DNA of 64,000 nt, taken from the NCBI GenBank assembly GCA_022826645.1, contig JAJDUM010000060.1:62001-126000 (forward strand). The letters are read 5' to 3'. The notes beneath the pieces are model-generated. The model worked only from the letters and a program-made list of their open reading frames with translations, did no database searches and was not told the origin of the DNA. Shown here piece after piece: positions 35,255 through 43,510 of the stretch (within the stretch, counting starts at the first letter, position 1; every line of letters starts with the position of its first letter). The position numbers and the translations under genes were made by a program. This stretch comes from Candidatus Poribacteria bacterium (GTDB lineage Bacteria; Poribacteria; WGA-4E; PCPOR2b).

Positions 35255-36145
35255 TTACTTCCGTCGTGAAAGATAAGACGACAGCGCATAATCGAACGGT
35301 GTTGCTGTGTCGATTTGCACATAGTCAATTAAACTGGCACCACACCCCCGGCGATAGGCTTGAATGAAATCGTTCAGCTGTTCCAGATAACCAGCTTTGA
35401 GTGCCTCCGCCTGCGTTGAGAGCGTGTTATCTGTTTCCACGTCACGAAAAACAATCGGACCTTCAAAAGGGAATGTCATCTCAGCTTTATCGAGCAGATG
35501 AAACACGATGACCTCGTGCTTGCGGTGACGAAAATGCTTGAGGGCAGAGAGAACTTCTGACGGTTGATCTAGAAGATCGGAAATCACGATGACCAACCCA
35601 CGACGAATAATCCGTTTGGCAAGTTCGTTAAAAGTAGCACTGATGCTCGTTTCCTCGCCCGGCTGAATGCTTTCTAAGGTGGACATGATAGCGTGCAGGT
35701 GGGTCGCAGCACCGCGCGGGGGAATGTATTCCCTGATATGTGTGTCAAAGACCGCTAAACCTGCGGAGTCCCGCTGCTTGAGCATGAGGTACGTCAACGA
35801 GGCGGCGAGATAACAGGCGTATTCAAATTTGGTGATGCCGCTGTCATCATATTTGTAGTTCATTGATCCGCTGGCATCAAGCAGAATATAGGCGCGGAGA
35901 TTGGTTTCCTCCTCAAACTTCTTGATGTAGTAACGATCGGATTTGCCATACACCTTCCAATCGATATAACGGATCGCGTCGCCGGGCATGTATTGGCGGT
36001 GCTCTGCGAACTCAACGCTGAAGCCCTGATACGGGCTCTTGTGTCGTCCCGTGATAAAACCCTCCACAACAAGGCGAGCGACTAACTCCATGCCGCCGAG
36101 TCGGGAAAGGGCTGTGGGATCTAAGTAACGGTGAGATGTTCTCAT
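35255..36145 (-). CDS. DUF58 (MoxR-associated vWA-like) protein
   Basis: A 296-residue protein with the DUF58 core: YMPGDAIRYIDWKVYG near residue 52, then a vWA-like fold with a MIDAS-type motif LLDASGSM near residue 88. Such proteins are usually encoded next to a MoxR AAA+ ATPase and other vWA proteins in metal-loading or envelope systems, but no MoxR gene is visible here. It is the second-to-last gene of a minus-strand run (sulfatase-like, MetH domain, DUF58, epimerase). Confidence 0.9.
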   Translation of the reverse strand: MRTSHRYLDPTALSRLGGMELVARLVVEGFITGRHKSPYQGFSVEFAEHRQYMPGDAIRYIDWKVYGKSDRYYIKKFEEETNLRAYILLDASGSMNYKYDDSGITKFEYACYLAASLTYLMLKQRDSAGLAVFDTHIREYIPPRGAATHLHAIMSTLESIQPGEETSISATFNELAKRIIRRGLVIVISDLLDQPSEVLSALKHFRHRKHEVIVFHLLDKAEMTFPFEGPIVFRDVETDNTLSTQAEALKAGYLEQLNDFIQAYRRGCGASLIDYVQIDTATPFDYALSSYLSRRK

Positions 36146-36179
36146 AGCTTCTCTGTTCTCTTAGGGCTGGTCCCTAAAG

Positions 36180-37010
36180 TCAAGATGATTGCACGTTGAA
36201 TATCCTTGCCTCTGGATGAGCTACAATAATTGCAGCGACCGAATTTTTAGGCGTCAGTTGAAATTCATCAGAAAGGTCAACGCCAATTCGCTCCGGCTCA
36301 AGCAGCCGCCAGACTTCGGCAAGTGCTGTTATGTCCGGACAGGCAGCATCTCCGAACCGAAAACGTGCCCCCTGATAGCTTCCGTGAAATAGATCGAGGA
36401 CATACGGACTATCTTCTGCAGCAATGTCAAGTTCAAGGCGAATCTGCCTGTGGGCATACTCTTCCAGTGCCTCAGTCGTCTCGATGGCCATTCCACGCAG
36501 ATGCAGGTGTCTCCCTTCATTGCCTTCAGCCATAACCTGCTGCATAACCTCTGTGATTGCGGATCCAATCGTGACAAGCTGAAATGCCACAACGTCCATC
36601 TGAAGGGAATCAACACTGGCAAAGTAATCGGTAATGCAGCGTCGTTCCTCGGTATGCGTCTGACGGGGGAAGGTGAAACGGACCCATTCGGTTTGGGAAT
36701 CAGCGTGGTAGACAATGAGGTCGTCGCCATCCGACTGGGCATAAAAATAACCGTACACCACCAACGGACGTAACCAATCGTTATCCATGCAGAGCTGCTT
36801 GTAGTGCTGGTATACTGGAACGATCTCTCGTTCAATGAAGCGGTCATACTCGTGTTGTGCCGTGCCTTGCTGGCGGCGATAGCCCCATTGAACACGAAAC
36901 AGTACCACAGGGTTGATATAGTTGTAGACCTGTTCCAACGAAATATCGGTGACGACCCTTGCGCCGTAGAATGGCGGTCTCGGAATGGGGAATTGAGAAA
37001 CAAACTGCAA
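36180..37010 (-). CDS. Stand-alone methionine synthase (MetH) reactivation domain-like protein
   Basis: A 276-residue protein that matches the C-terminal AdoMet-binding activation domain of cobalamin-dependent methionine synthase. The pattern YGARVV... YINPVVLFRVQWG at the start, LRPLVVYGYFYAQSDGD near residue 80, CITDYFASVDS with DVVAFQLVTIGS near 127-147, and the AACPDITALAEVWRLLEPERIGV plus NSVAAIIVAHPEARIF ending all follow the family. In MetH the equivalent of GYP in the AdoMet-binding RPAxGYP segment is FGD here. The rest of MetH is absent, so it may act in trans on a separate MetH or on another corrinoid protein. Confidence 0.78.
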   Translation of the reverse strand: MQFVSQFPIPRPPFYGARVVTDISLEQVYNYINPVVLFRVQWGYRRQQGTAQHEYDRFIEREIVPVYQHYKQLCMDNDWLRPLVVYGYFYAQSDGDDLIVYHADSQTEWVRFTFPRQTHTEERRCITDYFASVDSLQMDVVAFQLVTIGSAITEVMQQVMAEGNEGRHLHLRGMAIETTEALEEYAHRQIRLELDIAAEDSPYVLDLFHGSYQGARFRFGDAACPDITALAEVWRLLEPERIGVDLSDEFQLTPKNSVAAIIVAHPEARIFNVQSS

Positions 37011-37053
37011 GATGCAAATCCTTCCTTATTTTTTAGGAATTAACAACCGTTTT

Positions 37054-38424
37054 CTACTCCACTCGCCCCGAAGCCAATTCGTATTTTCCTTGAATCCCCT
37101 TGATCGCCGTTGCACTTCCGTGCCTCCAGAAATAATTCCCGAACTGCGATGCCAAACGGATAGCCTCATCCGACTGCTGATCAATGAGATTGTTCCGCTC
37201 ACGTGGGTCTTCGATGAGATTATAGAGTTCGTCAGGCTCGCCTTCAGGTCGCTGGATGTAGCTCCATGTCGCATCCCGAATGCACCGATCTGCGCCCTCA
37301 TGGTATCCCGTGATGATAGTGTCACGATGCGAGTCGCTATCCCCATTGAGAACGTTAAGGAAACTGTCTCCGTGCATTGATGAGATGTTATTGTCGAATC
37401 CGAGTGCCTCAAGCACTGTTGGAAGAAAGTCTTGGAACTGTATGATTGCACCCGTTCGGCGTGCGCCTTCACCCTTCGGCAAACGTACCATAAAGGGAAT
37501 CTTGAGAAGTTCGTTATACATCCGATCGGCACCTTTGAGGAACTTCCCGTGATCGCCGAGGGGATGCCCGTGATCTGCGAGCAGGAAGATTAACGAATCG
37601 TCGTAATACCCAAGCTGCTTCAACTGATCAAAAAGCCGACCAAGACAATGATCCACAAAAGCCGCCTCACCAGCGTAAAGCCCTTGGATGTGCTTAATCT
37701 CCGCATCGCTCGCCCAATCGCTTGCCATGCCGCCCATCGGCATAACGATACGGGGTCCACTGTAATCTGAATCGGTATAGGTATCCCACGGATCCGGTGG
37801 ATCCCACGGTTCGTGCGGATCAAAGGAATCGATCCAGAGGAAGATCTTCTCATGTGGACGGTTGTCCTCAAGCCACTCAACTGCTTCGTCCACCACCGTA
37901 TGTGGAAACCAATCCTCGGGACCTGCGAACTGGTCGGTATTCGCCAGAAACTGAGTGATACGATTGCGCCACTGTTGGGGGAAATTCTCGTTTATATAGT
38001 CATTGAGGTTTCGCTTTAGTGGAGCGGACACATACGGGTCGTACTCCTGTCCACGGATCCAACGGTAGGAATGGAAGTCACGGTGGAAGTTCATTCTCGG
38101 CGCACGGTAGTGATAGGTATCTGAAATGAGTCCAGAAACGTATCCCTCTTGACTCAAGATCTGTGCCATTGCCACATCTTCCGGAGTTAACGGCTGCCAA
38201 GGGCGATATGGGAGTGTCCGCTGTCCCGTCATCAGTTGAGTGCGGATTGGGATTGTGGGTAAGGCTTCCGGGTAGGCGTTGTCGAAGACGACACACTCTT
38301 CCGCGAACTGGTCGATGTTGGGGGTTTGACACGGCGCAATGCCTTCAAACACGCTGGCACCTTTGTGGTAGGTGCTGACGTGGTCCTGACGAAAACTATC
38401 CAGTACAATAACGATAAGATTCAT
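37054..38424 (-). CDS. Sulfatase-superfamily protein with Thr in place of the formylglycine residue
   Basis: A 456-residue alkaline phosphatase/arylsulfatase-superfamily protein. The metal ligands are seen in VLDSFRQDH near residues 8-15 and in LLADHGHPLGDHG near 290. The nucleophile motif, normally C/S-X-P-X-R, reads TIPIR at residues 57-61, with Thr where the Cys or Ser that becomes formylglycine should be. It cannot be matured as a normal sulfatase; Thr is the nucleophile in phosphodiesterases and LtaS-type members of the same superfamily. There is no signal peptide. The ATG at 38424 has GGAGG 10 nt upstream, so the longer frame to 38550 is not used. Confidence 0.85.
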   Translation of the reverse strand: MNLIVIVLDSFRQDHVSTYHKGASVFEGIAPCQTPNIDQFAEECVVFDNAYPEALPTIPIRTQLMTGQRTLPYRPWQPLTPEDVAMAQILSQEGYVSGLISDTYHYRAPRMNFHRDFHSYRWIRGQEYDPYVSAPLKRNLNDYINENFPQQWRNRITQFLANTDQFAGPEDWFPHTVVDEAVEWLEDNRPHEKIFLWIDSFDPHEPWDPPDPWDTYTDSDYSGPRIVMPMGGMASDWASDAEIKHIQGLYAGEAAFVDHCLGRLFDQLKQLGYYDDSLIFLLADHGHPLGDHGKFLKGADRMYNELLKIPFMVRLPKGEGARRTGAIIQFQDFLPTVLEALGFDNNISSMHGDSFLNVLNGDSDSHRDTIITGYHEGADRCIRDATWSYIQRPEGEPDELYNLIEDPRERNNLIDQQSDEAIRLASQFGNYFWRHGSATAIKGIQGKYELASGRVE

Positions 38425-38473
38425 ATAATAATGCCCTCCAAGTTCCATAGCTGCAATGTTTAACTGCGGCTTC

Positions 38474-38502
38474 ATTCTATCACAATCGGTTGTGTGCGAC
38501 AA
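38474..38502 (-). promoter_or_regulatory. Promoter of the sulfatase-like gene
   Basis: The minus strand reads TTGTCG (38502-38497), 17 bp, TAGAAT (38479-38474). The spacer includes an inverted repeat CACAA/TTGTG. It is about 50 bp before the ATG at 38424. Confidence 0.55.
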
Positions 38503-38578
38503 GCGTTTTTTCGTAACGTATATCACAGGGACGTAATCTATTGCGCTCACAGGTTTTCGCAGAAACCGGTCGTCCCTG

Positions 38579-38607
38579 TTGACAAACCTAATCCGTCAGA
38601 CTATAAT
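38579..38607 (+). promoter_or_regulatory. Perfect consensus sigma-70 promoter for the ribokinase operon
   Basis: TTGACA (38579-38584), a 17-bp spacer and TATAAT (38602-38607) match the consensus exactly, 56 bp upstream of the ribokinase start. It is divergent from the sulfatase-like promoter about 77 bp away. Confidence 0.85.
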
Positions 38608-38663
38608 CTACTCAGTTTCGTCGTTGCATAGGTATAAACATGCCACCGGTAGAAGGGATGGAA

Positions 38664-39608
38664 ATGAACAAACAGAATCCAAAGGTTGTGGTTGTGGGAA
38701 GTTTTAATATGGATCTTGTGGTCAAAGCGGGACGGCGTCCAGAAACAGGCGAGACGCTCATGGGGAAAGAGTTTGGCATGTTTATCGGGGGAAAAGGGAG
38801 CAATCAGGCGATCGCTGCCGCACGCTTGGGATCAGATGTGACGATGATCGGTAGACTCGGAAGCGATCTCTTTGGAGACACGTTAATGGCTGCCCACGCC
38901 GAGGAGGGAATCCACACGGATTATGTCATCCGAGATACGGAGGTCGGCACCGGTGTTGCGTCGATATGGGTTGACGCTGATGGTGATAATAGTATCATGC
39001 TTGTCCCGCAAGCCAATATGCGTCTGAGTATTGGGGATATAGAGCGGGCTTCTGAATCAATCGCTGCTGCGGATGTACTCTTGCTACAGTTGGAAGTCCC
39101 GATTACCGCTTCCCAACGCGCTGCAGAGATCGCGAAATCTAACGGCGCAATGGTGGTGCTTAATCCTGCCCCGGCACAGGAATTGCCGGATAACTTTTTG
39201 GCGCAGGTGGATATTCTCACGCCTAACGAGGTGGAAACTGAATCACTATCAGGTATCAAGGTCCACTCGTTAGCGGACGCAGAACGCGCGGCCAAAGTGT
39301 TGTTGGACAAAGGACTCTCTGCTGTGATTTTGACGCTCGGCGAGCGAGGCGCGCTACTGTTGACATCCGATCTGACGCAACAGGTTCCAGCCTACGCTGT
39401 CAAGGCAGTAGATACTACCGCAGCGGGGGATGCCTTCTGCGGTGCGTTCGCAACGGGAATCGCACGGGGTGAAAACTTTGTTGAAGCAGTTGCTTTCGCC
39501 AATGTCGCAGGTACATTAGCAGTTACAGTGCTCGGTGCAGCCCCATCAATGCCAACTGCAGCGCAGGTTGATGCATTTCGTGGCAGCCACAATGAAACGC
39601 AACGTTGA
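38664..39608 (+). CDS. rbsK: Ribokinase (PfkB family)
   Basis: A 314-residue sugar kinase that phosphorylates ribose or a related sugar at O5. The N-terminal signature NMDLVVKAGRRPETGETLMG and the GGKGSNQAIAAARLG glycine-rich segment near residue 43 are typical, as is the C-terminal DTTAAGDAFCGAFATG motif with the catalytic Asp near residue 254. The ATG at 38664 is preferred because of AAGGGATGG just upstream; in-frame ATGs exist at 38640 and 38658. It is the first gene of a plus-strand group under a strong promoter. Confidence 0.9.
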   Translation: MNKQNPKVVVVGSFNMDLVVKAGRRPETGETLMGKEFGMFIGGKGSNQAIAAARLGSDVTMIGRLGSDLFGDTLMAAHAEEGIHTDYVIRDTEVGTGVASIWVDADGDNSIMLVPQANMRLSIGDIERASESIAAADVLLLQLEVPITASQRAAEIAKSNGAMVVLNPAPAQELPDNFLAQVDILTPNEVETESLSGIKVHSLADAERAAKVLLDKGLSAVILTLGERGALLLTSDLTQQVPAYAVKAVDTTAAGDAFCGAFATGIARGENFVEAVAFANVAGTLAVTVLGAAPSMPTAAQVDAFRGSHNETQR

Positions 39609-39654
39609 ACTTTCAAACTCTAACTTTTCTGGAAGGATCATCAGGAGGCGTTAT

Positions 39655-41322
39655 ATGAACGGTGCACACTGGTTGGTTCAAACACTTCAGCAGCGAGGCG
39701 TGGAATACGTCTTCGCGCTTTGCGGCAATGGGCTTAAACCGTTTCTCGACGCATGCGTAGATTTGCAGATGCCGGTGGTTGACGTACGAAACGAACAATC
39801 CGCCGCATATATGGCGGATACATGGGGACGGATGACCAAACGGATTGGAGTAGTCGCCGTGAGTGCGGGACCGGGACACACGAACACCCTTACCGGACTC
39901 GCGAACGCCTTCTGGGATGGTGGCCCCATGCTCCTGATTAGCGGCTGTGCCACGACAGATACACGCGGTATGGGGCATTTCCAAGAACTGGATCAGGTGG
40001 GCATGGCGGCACCCGTTTGTAAATATGCTCGGTTTGTTGATCGCATCGATGTCTTGGAGCACGAATTTACCAATGCACTGGGGGCATCATTCGCCGGTCG
40101 TCCGGGTCCGGTGCACTTGACTATACCTAGTGATGTATTTAGTGCACAGATGCCGCATTCAGCCATTGCTCGTTTGCAGGAGACTCCATCCACGATTACC
40201 TACATCGACCCACAAGCCCCCGGCGATCCAAATCTGATCGGTGATGCTGTTGAACAGTTATGTAATGCGGAACGTCCTGCTATCATTGTGGGCAACGGAG
40301 CGTTCTACGCTGATGCTGGTGATGCACTTGCTCAATTTGCTGGTCTAACGCATATTCCGATTTTTTCAAATATGTGGTCGCGGGGGTGCATTGAGACACC
40401 TTTGGATGCGTATGTCGGTACAACCTTCGGTGGCGAGACCAACGGCGCATTTGCCAATCTCTCGGAGGTTGATATCGCACTGGTGTTGGGAGCGGGGATT
40501 GACTACCGGGTGGGGTATGGTCGTCCTCCCGTTTTTTCTGAATCGGTTCGTTTTATCCGTGTTGATGTTGATCCGAATGAGCTATCAAAGACGATTGAGC
40601 CGGAGATTGGAATTGTCGGCGACCCACGGTCTGTTCTTGAAGGACTGAACGATGCAGGAAAACGCCATAGGTGGAATCATCAGGCGTGGCTGGCAAAGAT
40701 ACGCCGAAGCCGTGAAGCATTGCTGGCGAAGTGGGTAACACGCGGGCATGCGGACGTAACTCCGCTCCCCTCAATACGAATCTGTCGGGAGATTCAGCCA
40801 TTTCTGGATCAGGACGTGACTTTTCTGCTTGATGGCGGAAACATCGGACGTTGGGCACACATGACCCTCTGGAATCGTCATCCAGCGCACTGGTTCACCT
40901 GCGGTGCAAGCGGGATTGTCGGTTGGGGTGTGCCGGGTGCAGTCGCCGCAAAGTTAGCGAGACCTGACAAACCGGTACTGCTCTTGAGCGGTGATGGTTC
41001 AGCGGGCTTTACGATTACGGAAATCGAAACGGCGTTACGGTTCAATACACCTTATGTCGCCGTCGTTGCACACGATAGGGCGTGGGGTATAGAAGCAGAC
41101 TCTCGCGCGCCAGAGCGTCGCATGGGAACAGTGTTCGGCGAAATCCGCTTTGACCGTGTTGCCGAAGCACTTGGTGGGAAGGGGGTATACATTGAGCATC
41201 CCACTCAACTTGCGCCGGCGATTGAGCAGGGGTTAGCTGCGGATACAGTCACCTTTATCCATGTCCCAACGGAGCTTGGGGGAATTGGGTATCTTGATGG
41301 GCAATATACGGAGGCGGAGTAA
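39655..41322 (+). CDS. Thiamine diphosphate-dependent enzyme, acetolactate synthase-like
   Basis: A 555-residue ThDP enzyme with three domains: Pyr (catalytic Glu in VRNEQSAAYMA near residue 49), central and PP. The PP-domain metal motif starts GDGSAGFTITEIE near residue 449. The usual N-D/N-X-A-W end of the motif is AHDRAWG, with His where the metal-binding Asn is expected. The overall pattern resembles acetolactate synthase large subunit, benzoylformate decarboxylase and similar carboligases; no regulatory subunit is next to it, so the substrate is open. AGGAGG lies 8 nt before the ATG. A hairpin lies after the gene. Confidence 0.87.
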   Translation: MNGAHWLVQTLQQRGVEYVFALCGNGLKPFLDACVDLQMPVVDVRNEQSAAYMADTWGRMTKRIGVVAVSAGPGHTNTLTGLANAFWDGGPMLLISGCATTDTRGMGHFQELDQVGMAAPVCKYARFVDRIDVLEHEFTNALGASFAGRPGPVHLTIPSDVFSAQMPHSAIARLQETPSTITYIDPQAPGDPNLIGDAVEQLCNAERPAIIVGNGAFYADAGDALAQFAGLTHIPIFSNMWSRGCIETPLDAYVGTTFGGETNGAFANLSEVDIALVLGAGIDYRVGYGRPPVFSESVRFIRVDVDPNELSKTIEPEIGIVGDPRSVLEGLNDAGKRHRWNHQAWLAKIRRSREALLAKWVTRGHADVTPLPSIRICREIQPFLDQDVTFLLDGGNIGRWAHMTLWNRHPAHWFTCGASGIVGWGVPGAVAAKLARPDKPVLLLSGDGSAGFTITEIETALRFNTPYVAVVAHDRAWGIEADSRAPERRMGTVFGEIRFDRVAEALGGKGVYIEHPTQLAPAIEQGLAADTVTFIHVPTELGGIGYLDGQYTEAE

Positions 41323-41385
41323 AACAATAGATGGACGTATCCTGAAGAGCAAAGCACAACAAGTAGATTAAAATTTGGCCACGTG

Positions 41386-41411
41386 ATGCGTAAACGACTC
41401 CTCTTACGCAT
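41386..41411. repeat. ATGCGTAA/TTACGCAT hairpin after the ThDP gene
   Basis: A perfect 8-bp stem with a 10-nt loop lies 63 bp after the ThDP gene stop. It is part of a short tract with repeated tgcgtaa words. It may end the upstream transcript before the dapA promoter, but lacks a T-run. Confidence 0.5.
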
Positions 41412-41427
41412 TGCGTAAATATTGAGA

Positions 41428-41456
41428 TTGACACGCTGACTGGGATCGGTTAAAAT
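41428..41456 (+). promoter_or_regulatory. Sigma-70 promoter for dapA
   Basis: TTGACA (41428-41433), 17-bp spacer, TAAAAT (41451-41456). This gives dapA its own start with a leader of about 100 nt. I see no lysine riboswitch in that leader. Confidence 0.75.
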
Positions 41457-41562
41457 AAGCCCAATTTAAACACCGAGTTGTTTGAGGGTCAATACTGAAA
41501 GAGTTGAAAGGTTAGTAAAATTTACTCACCAAAACACCACCCTGACTCTAAGGAGGCAAAAA

Positions 41563-42441
41563 ATGTTTGAAGGATCCTTTGTCGCACTCGTGACACCATT
41601 CAAAGATGACGAATCTCTTGATGAAGCTAAACTTAAAGAACTGATCGAATTCCAGATCGATGGAGGCACGCACGGGATCGTTCCCTGTGGCACGACTGGT
41701 GAGTCTCCCTCCCTGTCAGAAGAGGAACATGACCGTGTGATAGAAATCACGGTTGATACGGTCAATGGTCGCGTACCAATCATTGCAGGAACGGGATCCA
41801 ATTCGACGGCGCGGACCCTGCGATCTACGGAACACGCAAAAGCTGCTGGTGCCGATGCTGCGCTTATCGTGACACCGTACTATAACAAACCCAATCAACA
41901 GGGATTGTACGCACATTACATGAAAATTGCCGAAAGCGTTGACCTCCCCATTATTATCTACAACGTTCCCGGTCGTTGTGGGACGGACATTCTTTCGGAC
42001 ACCGTCGCCCGACTTGCCGAACACCCGAATATCGTAGGACTCAAAGAGGCAACCGGCGAACTGAAACGTGCTAGCGAAGTGGTATCCATGTGTCCCGATG
42101 ATTTTGTCGTGCTTTCGGGTGATGACATCAATACTTTACCAATCCTCTCCGTCGGTGGAAAAGGCGTAATCTCGGTCGTTGCAAATGTGGATCCTGCTGA
42201 TATCGCTGAAACGTGCAACGCCTTCAAAGCGGGTAATATAGAACTCGCTCGAAAACTCCACTATAAAACCATGCAGTTAGCGGTGGACCTCTTTATAGAG
42301 ACGAATCCCATTCCCGCGAAAACAGCCCTCATGATGATGGGAAAACTTAACGGCCAGCTGCGGCTCCCGCTTGCACCGCTCACACCCGCCAATGAAGAGG
42401 CATTGCGTCAGACACTGAAGGACGCGGGCTTGATTAACTAG
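41563..42441 (+). CDS. dapA: 4-hydroxy-tetrahydrodipicolinate synthase
   Basis: A 292-residue class I aldolase-type TIM barrel that condenses pyruvate and aspartate semialdehyde in the lysine and diaminopimelate pathway. The Thr pair in CGTTGESPSLS (near residues 42-52), the catalytic Tyr in IIYNVPGR and the Schiff-base Lys in VGLKEATG are all present. AAGGAGG lies 6 nt before the ATG at 41563, which is preferred over the longer frame from 41482. Related lyases (N-acetylneuraminate, 2-keto-3-deoxygluconate) share the fold, but the GTTGE and YNVPGR motifs fit DapA best. The closely following aldo-keto reductase may be cotranscribed. Confidence 0.93.
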   Translation: MFEGSFVALVTPFKDDESLDEAKLKELIEFQIDGGTHGIVPCGTTGESPSLSEEEHDRVIEITVDTVNGRVPIIAGTGSNSTARTLRSTEHAKAAGADAALIVTPYYNKPNQQGLYAHYMKIAESVDLPIIIYNVPGRCGTDILSDTVARLAEHPNIVGLKEATGELKRASEVVSMCPDDFVVLSGDDINTLPILSVGGKGVISVVANVDPADIAETCNAFKAGNIELARKLHYKTMQLAVDLFIETNPIPAKTALMMMGKLNGQLRLPLAPLTPANEEALRQTLKDAGLIN

Positions 42442-42532
42442 CAATCCTTCAACTGTGGTTTGTATCCTGTTGGTCGATGTTGGAAAATCGACTGACAGGC
42501 TATTTGACGGCTCGTCAATCGGAGGAGCAGCA

Positions 42533-43477
42533 ATGCAATATCGTGGTTTGGGAGCGACAGGTTTGACCGTTTCCGAGATCGGCATGGGAACATGGGAACT
42601 CGGCGGGCGAGAATGGGGTGATATAGACGACGCTGCGGCCATCCGTTTGCTTCAACATGCGTATGAACAGGGGGTTACTCTGTACGATACCGCCGATCAG
42701 TACGGCGGTGGTCGCTCTGAACGATTGCTCGGACAGGCTTTCGCTAACTTGCAAGACGCGGTGGTTATCGCCACGAAGGTCGGCTATGAAATAGACTCCG
42801 ATGGCTGGGTGAGTCAGGGGTGGGAACAACGACCATCATTTAACACTTCCCGCGACTACATTCGCACCGCTGTGGAGGGGAGTCTACAACGCTTGGGACG
42901 CGAAACGATAGACACCTACCAATTTCACGCGCCTCCGGCTCCCGAACAGTGGGATGAAGCGTTCGAGACAATGGAACAACTCAAGGCTGAAGGGAAGATA
43001 CGTTTTTACGGTATGGCTCTCGGTAGTGAGGAACAAGCGCTAAAAGCAGTTGAGGAAACCGGCATCTCCACAATGATGCTGACCTACAACATCCTGAATC
43101 AATCGATGGCTGAGACGGTGCTGCCGGCAGCACAATCCAAAGGTGTAGGGGTTATCGTCCGACAGCCGCTCGCATCGGGGCTGCTGTCCGGACAATTGAC
43201 ATTGGACACGAAGTTTGCCGCCAACGACCATCGCAAACTCTGGTCCTCCGAACAGTTGCGCGATGACCTGCAAAAGGTGGACATCGTCAAAGCAATTGTC
43301 GGTGACGCAACCGAGACACTCCCCCAAGCCGCCCTTAAATTTATCCTTGCCCATCCAGCCGTCAGCGCGGTTGTCCCTGGCATGATGACGACCGCACAGG
43401 TAGACGATGGCGTTTCCACAGCTGATTTACCTGCGCTGCCGCCGTACATTTTGCAGCGATTACAGAACGAATTCTAA
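42533..43477 (+). CDS. Aldo/keto reductase
   Basis: A 314-residue NADP(H)-dependent aldo-keto reductase. The catalytic Asp and Tyr appear in LYDTADQYGGGRSE near residues 44-57, the Lys in VVIATKVGYE and the His in YQFHAPP. The MQYRGLGATGLTVSEIGMG start is typical. The substrate is unknown. The GGAGG site 6 nt before the ATG at 42533 supports this start over 42455. It is followed 33 bp later by the histidine kinase gene. Confidence 0.92.
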   Translation: MQYRGLGATGLTVSEIGMGTWELGGREWGDIDDAAAIRLLQHAYEQGVTLYDTADQYGGGRSERLLGQAFANLQDAVVIATKVGYEIDSDGWVSQGWEQRPSFNTSRDYIRTAVEGSLQRLGRETIDTYQFHAPPAPEQWDEAFETMEQLKAEGKIRFYGMALGSEEQALKAVEETGISTMMLTYNILNQSMAETVLPAAQSKGVGVIVRQPLASGLLSGQLTLDTKFAANDHRKLWSSEQLRDDLQKVDIVKAIVGDATETLPQAALKFILAHPAVSAVVPGMMTTAQVDDGVSTADLPALPPYILQRLQNEF

Positions 43478-43510
43478 TACCAAGATGTGTGCACATTGTC
43501 ATCACGTCCT

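Noticed and set aside
41457-41562. Possible lysine riboswitch in the dapA leader
   Set aside because: The leader is about 100 nt, too short for the known lysine riboswitch, and I could not form its junction helices.
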